Source: Affinundibacterium macrobrachii | Lineage (GTDB): Bacteria > Pseudomonadota > Gammaproteobacteria > Burkholderiales > Burkholderiaceae_D | NCBI RefSeq assembly: GCF_014652415.1 | Contig: NZ_BMYT01000003.1 | Span: 496,001-560,000 of the forward strand | Direction: 5' to 3' | Length of the DNA: 64,000 nt | Shown: positions 37,206 to 46,427 of the stretch, one piece after another | Layout of the letters: each line of letters opens with the position of its first letter | Position numbering within the stretch: position 1 is the stretch's first letter | Translations under genes and position numbers: made by a program | The notes under the pieces: generated by a model | Told to the model about the DNA's origin: nothing | The model's database searches: none | The model's input: only the letters and a program-made list of their open reading frames with translations

Positions 37206-38465
37206 ATGACTTTGCCACAATCCAATGATAAAGCGCCTAGCGCAACGACTCTTCTGCCACTCTCTGATGCAGTGCAACACGCATTAGCAGTTACCAAACG
37301 CGGTGTCGATGAACTATTAATTGAATCTGAATTTGCACAGAAACTAGCTCGCAGTGAAAAAACTGGCAAACCACTGCGCATCAAATTAGGACTTGATCCT
37401 ACAGCACCTGATTTACACCTAGGTCACACCGTAGTCTTGAACAAGATGCGCCAATTGCAAGATTTGGGGCATACCGTCATTTTCTTGATTGGTGACTTCA
37501 CTTCAATGATTGGTGATCCATCTGGCCGCAACGCAACTCGCCCGCCATTGACGCGTGAACAAATCGAAGAAAATGCGCAAACTTATTTTAAGCAAGCATC
37601 CTTGGTATTAGACCCAAGCAAAACAGAAATTCGCTACAACTCCGAATGGTGTGATCCGCTCGGCTCACGTGGCTTGATTCAATTATCGTCTAAATACACC
37701 GTGGCGCGCATGATGGAGCGCGATGACTTCACCAAACGCTTTAAAGCAGGTACGCCGATTTCTGTGCACGAGTTTTTGTATCCCTTGATGCAAGGCTATG
37801 ACTCTGTCGCTTTGCATGCGGATTTGGAATTGGGCGGAACAGATCAGAAATTCAATCTGTTGGTCGGTCGTGAACTACAAAAAGACTATGGACAAGAGCA
37901 ACAATGTATTTTGACGATGCCATTACTAGAAGGTTTAGATGGCGTGGAAAAAATGTCCAAATCGAAAAACAACTACATCGCGATTACCGAACCAGCCAAC
38001 ACCATGTTCGCCAAAGTCATGAGTATTTCTGACGAAATGATGTGGCGTTACTATGATTTGCTGTCGTTCTGTTCCTTAGAACAAATCGCGCAATACAAAA
38101 AATCTGTCGCAGAAGGGCAAAATCCACGCGACATCAAAGTCGCCATTGCACAAGAAATCGTCACGCGTTTCCACAACAAACAAGCGGCAGAATATGCTTT
38201 GGCAGATTTTGTAAATCGATCAAAAGGCGGCATCCCTGACGATATCGCTGAAGTGACTTTAAGCGGCGCACCTATTGGTATTGCACAATTATTGAAACAG
38301 GCTAATTTGTGTGCGTCCACTTCAGAAGCGATGCGCATGGTTGATCAAGGTGGTGTGCGTATCGACGGCGCAGTGATCAGCGACAAGCAATTACAAGTAC
38401 AGGCAGGTACGGTAGTGCTGCAAGTTGGCAAACGTAAATTTGCGAAAGTCACACTGACAGCATGA
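37206..38465 (+). CDS. tyrS: Tyrosyl-tRNA synthetase
   Basis: 419 residues. Class I aaRS that charges tRNA-Tyr. The HIGH-like motif is HLGH in [14 protein letters not shown], and KMSKS is present in [11 protein letters not shown]; a C-terminal S4 RNA-binding domain follows (about 355-415). A perfect -35 TTGACA lies at 37152-37157, but the -10 is weak. Its TGA overlaps the dtd start (ATGA), so tyrS and dtd are coupled, which makes sense because Dtd removes D-Tyr from mischarged tRNA-Tyr. Confidence 0.98.
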   Translation: MTLPQSNDKAPSATTLLPLSDAVQHALAVTKRGVDELLIESEFAQKLARSEKTGKPLRIKLGLDPTAPDLHLGHTVVLNKMRQLQDLGHTVIFLIGDFTSMIGDPSGRNATRPPLTREQIEENAQTYFKQASLVLDPSKTEIRYNSEWCDPLGSRGLIQLSSKYTVARMMERDDFTKRFKAGTPISVHEFLYPLMQGYDSVALHADLELGGTDQKFNLLVGRELQKDYGQEQQCILTMPLLEGLDGVEKMSKSKNNYIAITEPANTMFAKVMSISDEMMWRYYDLLSFCSLEQIAQYKKSVAEGQNPRDIKVAIAQEIVTRFHNKQAAEYALADFVNRSKGGIPDDIAEVTLSGAPIGIAQLLKQANLCASTSEAMRMVDQGGVRIDGAVISDKQLQVQAGTVVLQVGKRKFAKVTLTA

Positions 38466-38917
38466 TCGCTTTACTGCAACGCGTCACACATGCCCAAGTC
38501 GTCGTCGATGGCGCTACCATAGGCGCGATCGACGCTGGATTGATGGTGCTAGTTTGCGCTGAACGCAATGACACCGAAAAAGATGCTGAGCAATTACTCA
38601 CACGATTGCTCAGCTATCGCGTATTTTCAGACGATGCTGGCAAAATGAACCGCAGCGTCACTGATGTACAAGGCGGCTTGCTCCTAGTGCCACAATTTAC
38701 CCTTGCCGCCGATACACAATCTGGTACGCGACCGTCATTCACACCAGCAGCGCCACCTGCACTCGGCAAACAATTATTTGATCACTTTGTCGCGTTGGCA
38801 AAACAACGACATGCACGCGTCGAAACAGGCCAATTTGGTGCAGATATGAAAGTCACGCTGACCAATGACGGCCCCGTAACCTTTTGGTTACAAACCAAAG
38901 CCAAAGCAGATAAATAA
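38462..38917 (+). CDS. dtd: D-aminoacyl-tRNA deacylase
   Basis: 151 residues. Hydrolyses D-amino acids from tRNA, protecting translation. Both cross-subunit active-site motifs are present: SQFTLAAD-like [17 protein letters not shown] and the C-terminal GPVTFWL with the Gly-cisPro. The start overlaps the tyrS stop by four bases. Confidence 0.97.
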   Translation: MIALLQRVTHAQVVVDGATIGAIDAGLMVLVCAERNDTEKDAEQLLTRLLSYRVFSDDAGKMNRSVTDVQGGLLLVPQFTLAADTQSGTRPSFTPAAPPALGKQLFDHFVALAKQRHARVETGQFGADMKVTLTNDGPVTFWLQTKAKADK

Positions 38918-38930
38918 AGTAGAACAATAA

Positions 38931-39599
38931 GTGCGCACAGAAATTTTACTCATTCGTCACGGCGAAACAGCATGGAACGCTGTACGCAAATTGCAAGGTC
39001 ACTTAGATATCCCACTCAATGCGGAGGGGCAACGTCAAGCCAAAGCACTTGCCGCCGGATTGCAGCATGAAGCGCTGGCCGCCATCATCTCTAGCGATTT
39101 ACAGCGTGCAATGCAAACGGCTGGCGAGATCGCCCGCTTACAAGGCATACCGACCAAAATCGATGCAGCATTGCGCGAACGCTGCTTTGGTGATTTTGAA
39201 GGAAAGCTATACAGCGAACTACCTGAACTTTATCCAGATGAGTACGCGCAATGGCGCGCGCGCGATCCTGATTTTCATTTTCCTGCCAAACAAGACGATC
39301 GCAACAATGTTGGTGAGAGCATACGAGAATTTCAGCATCGAACCATCGATGCAATTTCGCACTATGCAGCCCAATATCAAGGCAAGAAAATCGCCATCGT
39401 TGCCCACGGCGGCGTACTCGAATGCGCCTATCGTGCTGCGATGAAGCTGCCACTGAATGCCGAACGGACCATTACCATTTACAACGCTAGCATCAATCGC
39501 TTTTCTTTCGAAAACGGTGAGCTCTCACTCATCGACTGGGGTGATGTTACTCATCTAGGAAATGCAATTCTGGACGAAATTGCAGGCGATACTAAATAA
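38931..39599 (+). CDS. Histidine phosphatase family protein (GpmB-like)
   Basis: 222 residues from a GTG at 38931, 13 bases after dtd. Catalytic motif LIRHGETAWN near the N-terminus, ERCFGDFEG with the second acidic residue and VAHGGVLECAYR with the second His. Members include cofactor-dependent phosphoglycerate mutases, GpmB-type and alpha-ribazole phosphatases; the exact substrate is unclear. Third gene of the tyrS-dtd transcript. Confidence 0.9.
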   Translation: MRTEILLIRHGETAWNAVRKLQGHLDIPLNAEGQRQAKALAAGLQHEALAAIISSDLQRAMQTAGEIARLQGIPTKIDAALRERCFGDFEGKLYSELPELYPDEYAQWRARDPDFHFPAKQDDRNNVGESIREFQHRTIDAISHYAAQYQGKKIAIVAHGGVLECAYRAAMKLPLNAERTITIYNASINRFSFENGELSLIDWGDVTHLGNAILDEIAGDTK

Positions 39600-39694
39600 G
39601 CCTTCAACAAATCAATGAGCGATTTGCAAGGCACTCCTATCTTATAATCGCTATTATCGGCAACTCAGACTAAGCTTTGACCATAGCTTTTAGA

Positions 39695-39723
39695 AAAAAC
39701 AAAGGCGGTATGTCAACCGCCTT
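39695..39723 (-). terminator. Rho-independent terminator after M20 amidohydrolase gene
   Basis: AAGGCGGT (39702-39709) and ACCGCCTT (39716-39723) form an 8-bp stem with a 6-base loop; on the minus strand the tail is TGTTTTTTC. It lies 27 bases after the amidohydrolase stop. Confidence 0.87.
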
Positions 39724-39749
39724 ATGAAGTTACATCAAAATCAGTTCAA

Positions 39750-41129
39750 TTACTTCTTCAACAAATCCAACAAAGCAATCACACTCGCTTCAACGCCTGC
39801 CCGTACTGCTGGTTCAGGTGTGATTTTAAATAAAGGACTGTGATGACCTGGCACGGCTGGGCCGCCTTTGCTTTCTCTTTCAAAATCTTCTTTTGGGGTG
39901 CCACCGATTGAAAAATACACGCTAGGGATGTACGGTTCACTCACGAAGAAAGGAAAGTCTTCCGCACCCATGCCGTCACGCATTTTCGGTGTTGCGAAGG
40001 CGTCTTTGCCTAGCTTCTCTGTCCAGACTTTTTTCAAATGCTGGGTCAGTGGAATGTCGTTCAAGGTCGGAGGTGTTGGCGTATCGACTTCGACCACTTC
40101 GGGCAATAAATTTTCTGGTAAACCTGCTGCGCGCGCGGTATTGAGCGCGACACGTTTAATTGCAGACAATAATAGAGCGCGTGTTTCTTTGCTTTCGCTG
40201 CGCACACTTAATTGCAACTTCGCTTGGTCTGAAATAATGTTGGACTTCGTACCCGAATGGAAGGAGCCAACAGTGATCACTGCTGGTTCACGCGGCGCCA
40301 CTTCGCGCGTGACAATGGTCTGTAGCGCTAAAACAATTTGCGAACCGATGACAACCGGATCTTTACCCAAATGGGGATAGGCGCCATGTGTACCAATACC
40401 GTGTACGGTGATCTCCACTGTATCGACACCAGAATATGGCGAGCCTTCTTCGGCGACGATCTTGCCAGCTTCTGAGCCAGAATCAACATGGAACGCTAAA
40501 GCATATTTGGGTTGCCCAAAACGTTTCCAAATTTGATCTTTCATCATCGCCGCTGCACCACCAACCCGCTCTTCGGCTGGCTGTCCAATCAACATCAAAG
40601 TGCCTGACCACTGTTGCTTACGTGCAGCCATTTGTACTGCGGTCCCAACTAAACTGGTGATATGCACATCATGACCACAAGCATGCATCACATGCTGCAT
40701 TTTTCCATCTGGATCTTTTTGCTGTACTTTCGACGCATACGGCAAACCCGATTTTTCTTCTAAAGGCAAACCATCCATATCTGCACGTAACATCACCAAT
40801 GGTCCCGCGCCATTTTTTAATATGGCAACCACGCCGGTCTTACCAACACCCTCAGTCACTTCAAAACCAGCGGCACGCAATTCCTTTGCCAGACGTGCCG
40901 CAGTATTGGTTTCCATAAACGAAAGCTCAGGATTTTGGTGGAAGTACTCAAATAAGGGCTTCAACTGCGATTGATAATTTTTTGCAATTGCCGTTTTGAG
41001 TTCACTATCCGCCGCGTATGCAGATTGTGCAAACGCCCCCATCATCGCCACGGCGACTCCGATTGATCGCAAATTGAATTTCAAGCTTGATCGAATAAGT
41101 TGCTTAGTTGGTTTCAAGTGCATCTCCAT
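39750..41129 (-). CDS. Exported M20-family amidohydrolase (peptidase M20D)
   Basis: 459 residues with a long signal peptide (cleavage near AYAADS, residue 40). M20D metal-binding signature MLRADMDGLPLEEKSGLPYAS followed by MHACGHDVHIT, and EERVGGAAAMM for the catalytic Glu. A dimerisation domain sits in the middle. Relatives hydrolyse N-acyl or conjugated amino acids (hippurate, indole-3-acetyl amino acids). The periplasmic location is less common than the cytosolic form. Two ATGs (41129 and 41123) are possible starts. Confidence 0.9.
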   Translation of the reverse strand: MEMHLKPTKQLIRSSLKFNLRSIGVAVAMMGAFAQSAYAADSELKTAIAKNYQSQLKPLFEYFHQNPELSFMETNTAARLAKELRAAGFEVTEGVGKTGVVAILKNGAGPLVMLRADMDGLPLEEKSGLPYASKVQQKDPDGKMQHVMHACGHDVHITSLVGTAVQMAARKQQWSGTLMLIGQPAEERVGGAAAMMKDQIWKRFGQPKYALAFHVDSGSEAGKIVAEEGSPYSGVDTVEITVHGIGTHGAYPHLGKDPVVIGSQIVLALQTIVTREVAPREPAVITVGSFHSGTKSNIISDQAKLQLSVRSESKETRALLLSAIKRVALNTARAAGLPENLLPEVVEVDTPTPPTLNDIPLTQHLKKVWTEKLGKDAFATPKMRDGMGAEDFPFFVSEPYIPSVYFSIGGTPKEDFERESKGGPAVPGHHSPLFKITPEPAVRAGVEASVIALLDLLKK

Positions 41130-41329
41130 AAGTTAATCATCGGCATCGAGTTTCCATTGTGCACGATTCATTTTAAACAGAGGATTTTTATGAAGACTTC
41201 GTCACGCAATCTGACGCTGATACAACAAGCCTTATTGAAAACAAAATAGTTAGAACTAAATAATGGACGCCGCTACCTATATTCGTTGCCAAAACTAAGC
41301 CTGTCAGCGCCAAGCGAGAATCAATAGAT

Positions 41330-42199
41330 TCACCGTTGTTGAATTTGTCTACTATATGCATACGCCATCAAAGCATAACCAAGTATCGGTCCTGCACCAA
41401 AACCCAATAACGGCATAGGGGTAAGTTGTAAAAATGCACAAATATCGATCACAAGATAGTACAAGGCAGGCAGATAGAATGTGGTGTGTTGATGTCGTCG
41501 TCCAATCCAAATTAAAGAGATGGGGACAATTGCCAGCACCAACAACAATATTGCAGCAATACTCAAATGCATAGTCGCGCCTAACTGAATCACGCCTTCT
41601 ACATACGACACGGGTTGTAAAGGATCGGGCTGCGCAGACGACAAAATACTTGCCGCTAACAAGGTAATGATGCATGTCAGTTTTATCACCGTCCTATTAT
41701 CCGTGCGCATAATCGATATAAGTCCAATCAATGCGACAGCCAAACTTTGCGACGCATCAGGTTGCCAAGCCAAAGCCGCAGCAATGACCGGATAGAAAAA
41801 TATCCAAATTTGAGCTTGCGTATTTCTTTGATGAATCAGATTTTCTAGAAGTAAAACGAGTAAGGGTAAGACGCAAGCAGCAATGTAGAGACGAAAGCCT
41901 CCCAGCACTAACCACCGTTGCGGATCGGGACTTGATCCGAGTACTGGTGGTAAAAAAAGTAGCAGACCCAAAAATAGAATTAGATAGATCTGCCATTTCG
42001 TCGACACCGCAACAAAGTTTCGTCTTGACATTGCGTAGGCAAGACCCAGAGCGAACACACTGACTACGACTTGTTGTATCCACACAAACCTGCTAACACC
42101 GACAAACTGCATCAAGACGATACTCATCAACAAAGCCGGAATCGGTGCAAAAAAAAGTAAAGATCGCATATTTCGAGAAAAAGAAGAGTTATATAGCAT
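41330..42199 (-). CDS. Polytopic membrane protein with SEDS-like motifs
   Basis: 289 residues with about nine membrane segments and hardly any soluble loops. Three places recall FtsW/RodA (SEDS) proteins: PDPQRWLVLGGFRLYIA (compare RWIDLGGF...QPSE), WQPDASQSLAVALIGLISI (compare QPDxGTA) and MPLLGFGAGPILGYALMAYA (compare LPLISYGGSS). It is about three quarters of normal SEDS length and lacks the exact catalytic context, so it may be a divergent or degenerate homologue, or the similarity may be chance. Single gene divergent from gntR. Confidence 0.6.
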   Translation of the reverse strand: MLYNSSFSRNMRSLLFFAPIPALLMSIVLMQFVGVSRFVWIQQVVVSVFALGLAYAMSRRNFVAVSTKWQIYLILFLGLLLFLPPVLGSSPDPQRWLVLGGFRLYIAACVLPLLVLLLENLIHQRNTQAQIWIFFYPVIAAALAWQPDASQSLAVALIGLISIMRTDNRTVIKLTCIITLLAASILSSAQPDPLQPVSYVEGVIQLGATMHLSIAAILLLVLAIVPISLIWIGRRHQHTTFYLPALYYLVIDICAFLQLTPMPLLGFGAGPILGYALMAYAYSRQIQQR

Positions 42200-42549
42200 T
42201 ATTCGTTGCGTCAGACTTACACGTCTTTAGACATCACACTTAATTCTCAGTTCTGTGTATTTAGGTTTGAGCTATCGATGCATTCGTCTAGATAAAGCAA
42301 AAAAAGCTAATCAATTTGACGAGCTGATTATATTGATTCCACGACACTCGAAGTTGCGTTTATTAATTAAATTTATCTTTTACCTTAGAACTTGTTAGCA
42401 TGTGCAATAACAACAGCCTCTCAGGTTTATACAATGCAATCAATACATTCACCGCTTGCGGCATTGGACAGACCAATTTAGAATAAACCTTGTCTGCTTG
42501 ACTTCACTTTTCACGCTTTTCTTCACGCTCTTCACCATATCGACACTCA
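42200..42549. other. Intergenic region upstream of gntR
   Basis: 350 bases between the divergent membrane-protein gene and gntR. It contains the operator-like site at 42465-42475. AT-rich elsewhere; no other gene seen. Confidence 0.5.
42465..42475. promoter_or_regulatory. Operator-like site before gntR
   Basis: TGGACAGACCA differs at two positions from TGGTCTGACCA found before the GH105 gene, and is flanked by T and A (TTGG...CCAA). It lies 75 bases before the gntR start, a good position for autoregulation. Confidence 0.5.
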
Positions 42550-43248
42550 ATGAAAAAAGTTGCTGCTGCATTAGAAAATATCGCGCCAGAACCACGCTTA
42601 TATCGCGTTGTCTCTAACCGCATCCAACAACTGATCAAGGACGAAAATATCGCAGCCGGAGAGCGTCTTCCATCTGAACGCGATTTAGCTAGCAAGCTTA
42701 ATGTCAGTCGTGCCTCACTACGAGAAGCCTTAATTGCCTTAGAACTAGGTGGAATTGTTGAAGTGCGTGGTGGCTCAGGTGTCTATGTCAGTGAACAAGC
42801 GAAAGCGGATAAGGATGTGCCAGAAGGTGGTCCAGGTCCGTTTGAAGTGTTGTCTGCACGTCGCTTAATTGAATCTGAAGTTGCCGCCATCGCGGCAAAG
42901 AATGCGACCGATTCTGCAATTGATGCCATCCTAAAAGCGGTGTTAGAGATGGAACGTCATCACGACAATCGCAACGAAAATGAAATGGCAGATCGCAACT
43001 TCCATCTGGCGATTGCACGTGCGACCGGCAATAGTGCTTTAGTTGGGGTGATCGAATATTTATGGAATCAACGCGGTAGCTTGTGGCACAAGTTAAAAGA
43101 ACATTTTCAAACCGAAGAGTTACGCAAACAAACACTGCTTGATCATCGTGCGATCTTAGAAGCGATCGCAGCGCATGATGCCAATGGCGCAAAACAGGCG
43201 ATGCGCGCCCATCTTGATCGAGTCAGCCGGACTTTTTCACGCGGATAA
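42550..43248 (+). CDS. FadR-subfamily GntR repressor, probable pectin/uronate regulator
   Basis: 232 residues: N-terminal winged helix-turn-helix (about 15-85, GERLPSERDLASKLNVSRASLREALIALELGGIVEVRGGSGVYV) and an all-helical FCD ligand domain with the metal-binding Asp/His pattern (NFHLAIARATGNSAL, DHRAILEAI). This architecture is that of ExuR, UxuR and related hexuronate regulators. It heads the pectin locus, and the TGGT-N3-ACCA palindromes that fit this subfamily occur before its own gene, the GH105 gene and the TonB receptor gene. Ligand probably galacturonate or an unsaturated product; this is inference. Confidence 0.9.
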   Translation: MKKVAAALENIAPEPRLYRVVSNRIQQLIKDENIAAGERLPSERDLASKLNVSRASLREALIALELGGIVEVRGGSGVYVSEQAKADKDVPEGGPGPFEVLSARRLIESEVAAIAAKNATDSAIDAILKAVLEMERHHDNRNENEMADRNFHLAIARATGNSALVGVIEYLWNQRGSLWHKLKEHFQTEELRKQTLLDHRAILEAIAAHDANGAKQAMRAHLDRVSRTFSRG

Positions 43249-43280
43249 ATTTTCGCGTATTCTTCTTAAATTTCGCCCAA

Positions 43281-43309
43281 CAAACGACCAGCTACTAGCT
43301 GGTCGTTTG
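43281..43309 (+). terminator. Terminator-like hairpin after gntR
   Basis: CAAACGACCAGCT (43281-43293) and AGCTGGTCGTTTG (43297-43309) form a perfect 13-bp stem with a 3-base loop, 33 bases after the gntR stop. The following CTTATG is only weakly T-rich. Confidence 0.65.
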
Positions 43310-43495
43310 CTTATGTGGGTTTATGTAAGCTTATGTCGACCTATATTGACCTGAATTGACATAAATAAGATAACTCGTCTCGCTAAACGCCTCACAAACT
43401 TGATGTGTAAGCATGTGAATGTAATAAAGTCACATCCTTAGTTATCATTATTTTCAAATAAAAATACGACATTCGGCTAGTCCACATTGCATATT

Positions 43496-43506
43496 TGGTC
43501 TTACCA
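43496..43506. promoter_or_regulatory. GntR operator-like palindrome 1 before GH105
   Basis: TGGTCTTACCA, a TGGT-N3-ACCA palindrome identical at all 11 bases to the site at 58478-58488 before the TonB receptor gene. It lies 83-93 bases before the GH105 start. Confidence 0.7.
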
Positions 43507-43514
43507 CATTAAAA

Positions 43515-43525
43515 TGGTCTGACCA
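43515..43525. promoter_or_regulatory. GntR operator-like palindrome 2 before GH105
   Basis: TGGTCTGACCA inside AAATGGTCTGACCAAATTT, a perfect palindrome around the central T, of the form recognised by FadR-type GntR proteins. Its centre is 19 bases from that of site 1, about two helical turns, so two dimers could bind side by side. Confidence 0.7.
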
Positions 43526-43588
43526 AATTTAAGCTATTGCAATTAAAGTATTCGATCACGATCAACTCAAAATCATAAAGAGACCGCT

Positions 43589-44995
43589 ATGAAACTTCAG
43601 ACTACCTTGCTCTGCTCCTTACTTTGCTCGTGCTTGTTGAGCGATATTGCACTGGCCGACAAACAGTATAGAAATCCAGACAATCCTAATTTGACGGATA
43701 AAGGCGAAGGAACGTATCCGATCCCGTATAAAAAACCCGTGATTAAAGAAATTACGGACTCCTTACATCAGATTCGTAACTATCTCGAATCAACTACGCC
43801 AACGCGAGTAATTAATAAATCGACTGGCGCGCCGATTAGCGATTTTAAAAAGCCAATTAAAGAAGCGATCTTTGAACCGAGCAAAGGTGACTACGGCATC
43901 ATGGTGTATGAGATGGGCGTGGTGCATTCTGGCTTATTGAAAGCGCGCGCCGCAACGGATGACAAAAGCTTCACCAATATGACCGAGCGTCACTTCCGCT
44001 TCTTCGCTGACACCATGCCTTATTTCAAGGCGCAAGAAGCGCAATTCCATTTGGAACGCGCAAATAGTTTTTCTCGTTTTCTAGACCCGCGTTCGTTAGA
44101 CGATAGTGGCTCGATGTGTGCTGCGCTTATTCGCGCACGCTTGGCCAACGTTGGGCCAGATTTAAAGCACATGATCGACATCTGCGGCAACTGGGTTTCA
44201 AAACAGCAGTTCCGTTTAGCAGATGGCACACTCGCGCGCAAACGTCCACAGGCGGTTTCCTTATGGGCAGATGATATGTACATGAGCATTCCGGCACTTG
44301 CCGAATTAGGTCGACTCACCGGCGACAATGCCTACTTCGACGATGCGGTAAACAATGTGCTGCAAATGTCCGCGTATATGTTTAATGCGCAACGCGGTTT
44401 ATACACACATGGTTGGAATGAGAACAATCCAGATGCACCACGCTTCTATTGGGCGCGTGCGAATGGTTGGGCGGTATTGGCGATGTCGGATCTGCTCGAC
44501 GTACTACCGAAAAATCATCCTGGTTATCCTAAAGTACTGAATCAATTGCGTGCCAGCTTGAAGGGAATTGCCGAGCTTCAATCCGGCAAAGGTTTATGGC
44601 ATCAAATGTTAGACCGCAATGATTCCTATCTCGAAACGTCAGCGAGCGCAATGTTTGTGTATGCGATTGCGCATGCGGTCAATCAAGGCTGGATTAGTCC
44701 AAGTACTTGGGGCTCTATCGCGCAAGCTGGTTGGATAGGTTTATCAACACGGATCACCGACAAAGGCGAGATTGAAGGAATCTGCGTTGGCACTACCTTC
44801 GCTAGCGATCACGCGTACTACTACAATCGTCCGACCAGCGTCGAAGCGTTGCATGGCTATGGACCGATGTTGATGGCTGGAGCCGAAGTCATACAAATGT
44901 TAAAGAATCCAGCGTTTAACATTGAACACAAGGTCAGAACTTATCACTACGTGCCGACGGGTGCTGCAAAAACCGATTATCGCGAGCATCACTAA
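43589..44995 (+). CDS. GH105 unsaturated rhamnogalacturonyl/galacturonyl hydrolase
   Basis: 468 residues with a signal peptide (cleavage after ALA, residue 23). An (alpha/alpha)6 barrel of family GH88/GH105: LDDSGSMCAALIRAR, RPQAVSLWADDMYMSIPALAELG, FYWARANGWAVLAMSDLL and YLETSASAMFVYAIAHAV all fit, including the acidic residues used for hydration of the unsaturated sugar. It removes the 4,5-unsaturated uronate from lyase products in the periplasm. First gene of the GH105-DUF4861-GH28 run. AAGAGACC precedes the ATG. Confidence 0.92.
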   Translation: MKLQTTLLCSLLCSCLLSDIALADKQYRNPDNPNLTDKGEGTYPIPYKKPVIKEITDSLHQIRNYLESTTPTRVINKSTGAPISDFKKPIKEAIFEPSKGDYGIMVYEMGVVHSGLLKARAATDDKSFTNMTERHFRFFADTMPYFKAQEAQFHLERANSFSRFLDPRSLDDSGSMCAALIRARLANVGPDLKHMIDICGNWVSKQQFRLADGTLARKRPQAVSLWADDMYMSIPALAELGRLTGDNAYFDDAVNNVLQMSAYMFNAQRGLYTHGWNENNPDAPRFYWARANGWAVLAMSDLLDVLPKNHPGYPKVLNQLRASLKGIAELQSGKGLWHQMLDRNDSYLETSASAMFVYAIAHAVNQGWISPSTWGSIAQAGWIGLSTRITDKGEIEGICVGTTFASDHAYYYNRPTSVEALHGYGPMLMAGAEVIQMLKNPAFNIEHKVRTYHYVPTGAAKTDYREHH

Positions 44996-45070
44996 TACAA
45001 ACAGCAAGCGCAGAATCGAAACGATACCAACACGGCCTAAACCTAAACAATTCAGTGATAGGAACGAGAC

Positions 45071-46357
45071 ATGCTTACAACTAGCCACCACAAGACACAT
45101 TCATCGGGTAAGCGTCATGCACAATTCAAGCTTAGAGCAACTACACTGGCATTGTGTCTGATGCCAGCAATCGGTCTAGCTCAAGATAAATTCAAAGTAA
45201 CGGTAACTCATCAGCTAGCTGATGCGCGTCCTTCAGAAACTATTACGATTCCATGGGCGCAAGTGAATCAATATTTGCCAGGTGCGTTGATACAGAAAAT
45301 CGCAATCAAAGATCAACACGGCAAAGTATTGCCACATCAGGTCACCAATATTGCGCCACAAGCCAAAGACCCGCAGGGAATTGGTATCGCTTATGGTGAA
45401 CTGATCTTCCAACATCACTTTGCGGCAGGTGAAAAACAAGCAAGCTTTACGATAGAAAAAATCGATACTGTCGCGCCCGTGTTTGAGACAAAAACCTTCG
45501 CAAGACAGATACCAGAGCGGCTCGATGACTTTGCTTGGGAAACCGATAAAATTGCGCACCGCACCTATGGCCCTGCATTAGCAGCGCCCGCACCTCCTGG
45601 CGTGACCAAGGAAGTATTAGTCACCAGCGGTATCGATATTTGGTTTAAACGCGTGCCCTATCCTATCGTAGATCGCTGGTATAACAAAGGACACGATCAT
45701 TATCATAAAGACGAAGGCGAAGGTCTGGATATGTATAACGTCGGTCGCTCTCGCGGATGCGGTGGCACTGGCATTTGGGACGGCAAACAACTACATACCA
45801 GTATCAATTATGCGCAGTGGAAAATACTCGCGAATGGTCCAATCCGCACCATCTTTGAACTGAGTTACCAAAGCTGGGATGCGGCAGGCGTTGCCGTTAC
45901 TGAAACCAAACGCTTCACGATTGATGCAGGCCATTATCTCGACAAAATTGAGAGTACGTTCCAATTCAATGCATCAACTGCCAATCCTCAACTTATTGCC
46001 GCTGTTGGTCTCAATAAAACACCGTCCGACAAAGGTCAACAAGCCAAGATTCAAGTCGAAAAAGATCAAGCATCATCTTCTTTATCACAATGGATAGAAC
46101 AATCGAGCAACGGTGCGATTGGCACCGCAATTATTCTTCCAGGTGCGGATGCTTATAGCGAAGATAGTCTCAATCATCTGATCTTGAAACCTGTCACCAG
46201 CGGTCAAAAAATGACTTACTACGCAGGCGCAATTTGGGAGCGCTGGGGCGATGTTAAAACACAAGAAGCTTGGTTGGATTACATAAACAAAATGGCGGCA
46301 CGCTATCGTGATCCGGTCAAAGTAAGCTTAAGTTCGATCAGCAATCAAACGCGTTAA
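45071..46357 (+). CDS. DUF4861-domain exported protein of pectin locus
   Basis: 428 residues with a signal peptide (cleavage after GLA, about residue 37). The DUF4861 domain covers most of the rest: WKILANGPIRTIFELSYQSWD, TETKRFTIDAGHYLDKIES, and YYAGAIWERWG near the end; conserved His/Asp/Glu residues cluster in NKGHDHYHKDEGEGLDMYNVGRSRGCGG. The family accompanies polysaccharide utilisation loci for uronate polymers, and its activity is not firmly established as far as I know. It lies 75 bases after GH105 with AGGAACGAG before the ATG. Confidence 0.85.
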   Translation: MLTTSHHKTHSSGKRHAQFKLRATTLALCLMPAIGLAQDKFKVTVTHQLADARPSETITIPWAQVNQYLPGALIQKIAIKDQHGKVLPHQVTNIAPQAKDPQGIGIAYGELIFQHHFAAGEKQASFTIEKIDTVAPVFETKTFARQIPERLDDFAWETDKIAHRTYGPALAAPAPPGVTKEVLVTSGIDIWFKRVPYPIVDRWYNKGHDHYHKDEGEGLDMYNVGRSRGCGGTGIWDGKQLHTSINYAQWKILANGPIRTIFELSYQSWDAAGVAVTETKRFTIDAGHYLDKIESTFQFNASTANPQLIAAVGLNKTPSDKGQQAKIQVEKDQASSSLSQWIEQSSNGAIGTAIILPGADAYSEDSLNHLILKPVTSGQKMTYYAGAIWERWGDVKTQEAWLDYINKMAARYRDPVKVSLSSISNQTR

Positions 46358-46427
46358 TGCTGACCAGATTTTAATTTAATCATCTAAACACGAACATCAA
46401 TTTTTGACCCAAATCATCGAGCACATC

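Larger units (their letters stand above)
43249..43588. other. gntR-GH105 intergenic region
   Basis: The 340-base gap contains a terminator-like hairpin near its left end and two operator palindromes near its right end. A segment with repeated TTATGT words lies at 43312-43335. No gene seen. Confidence 0.6.

Noticed and set aside
43312-43380. TTATGT words after gntR as a possible repeat array or CRISPR
   Set aside because: Only a few short irregular repeats without spacer structure.
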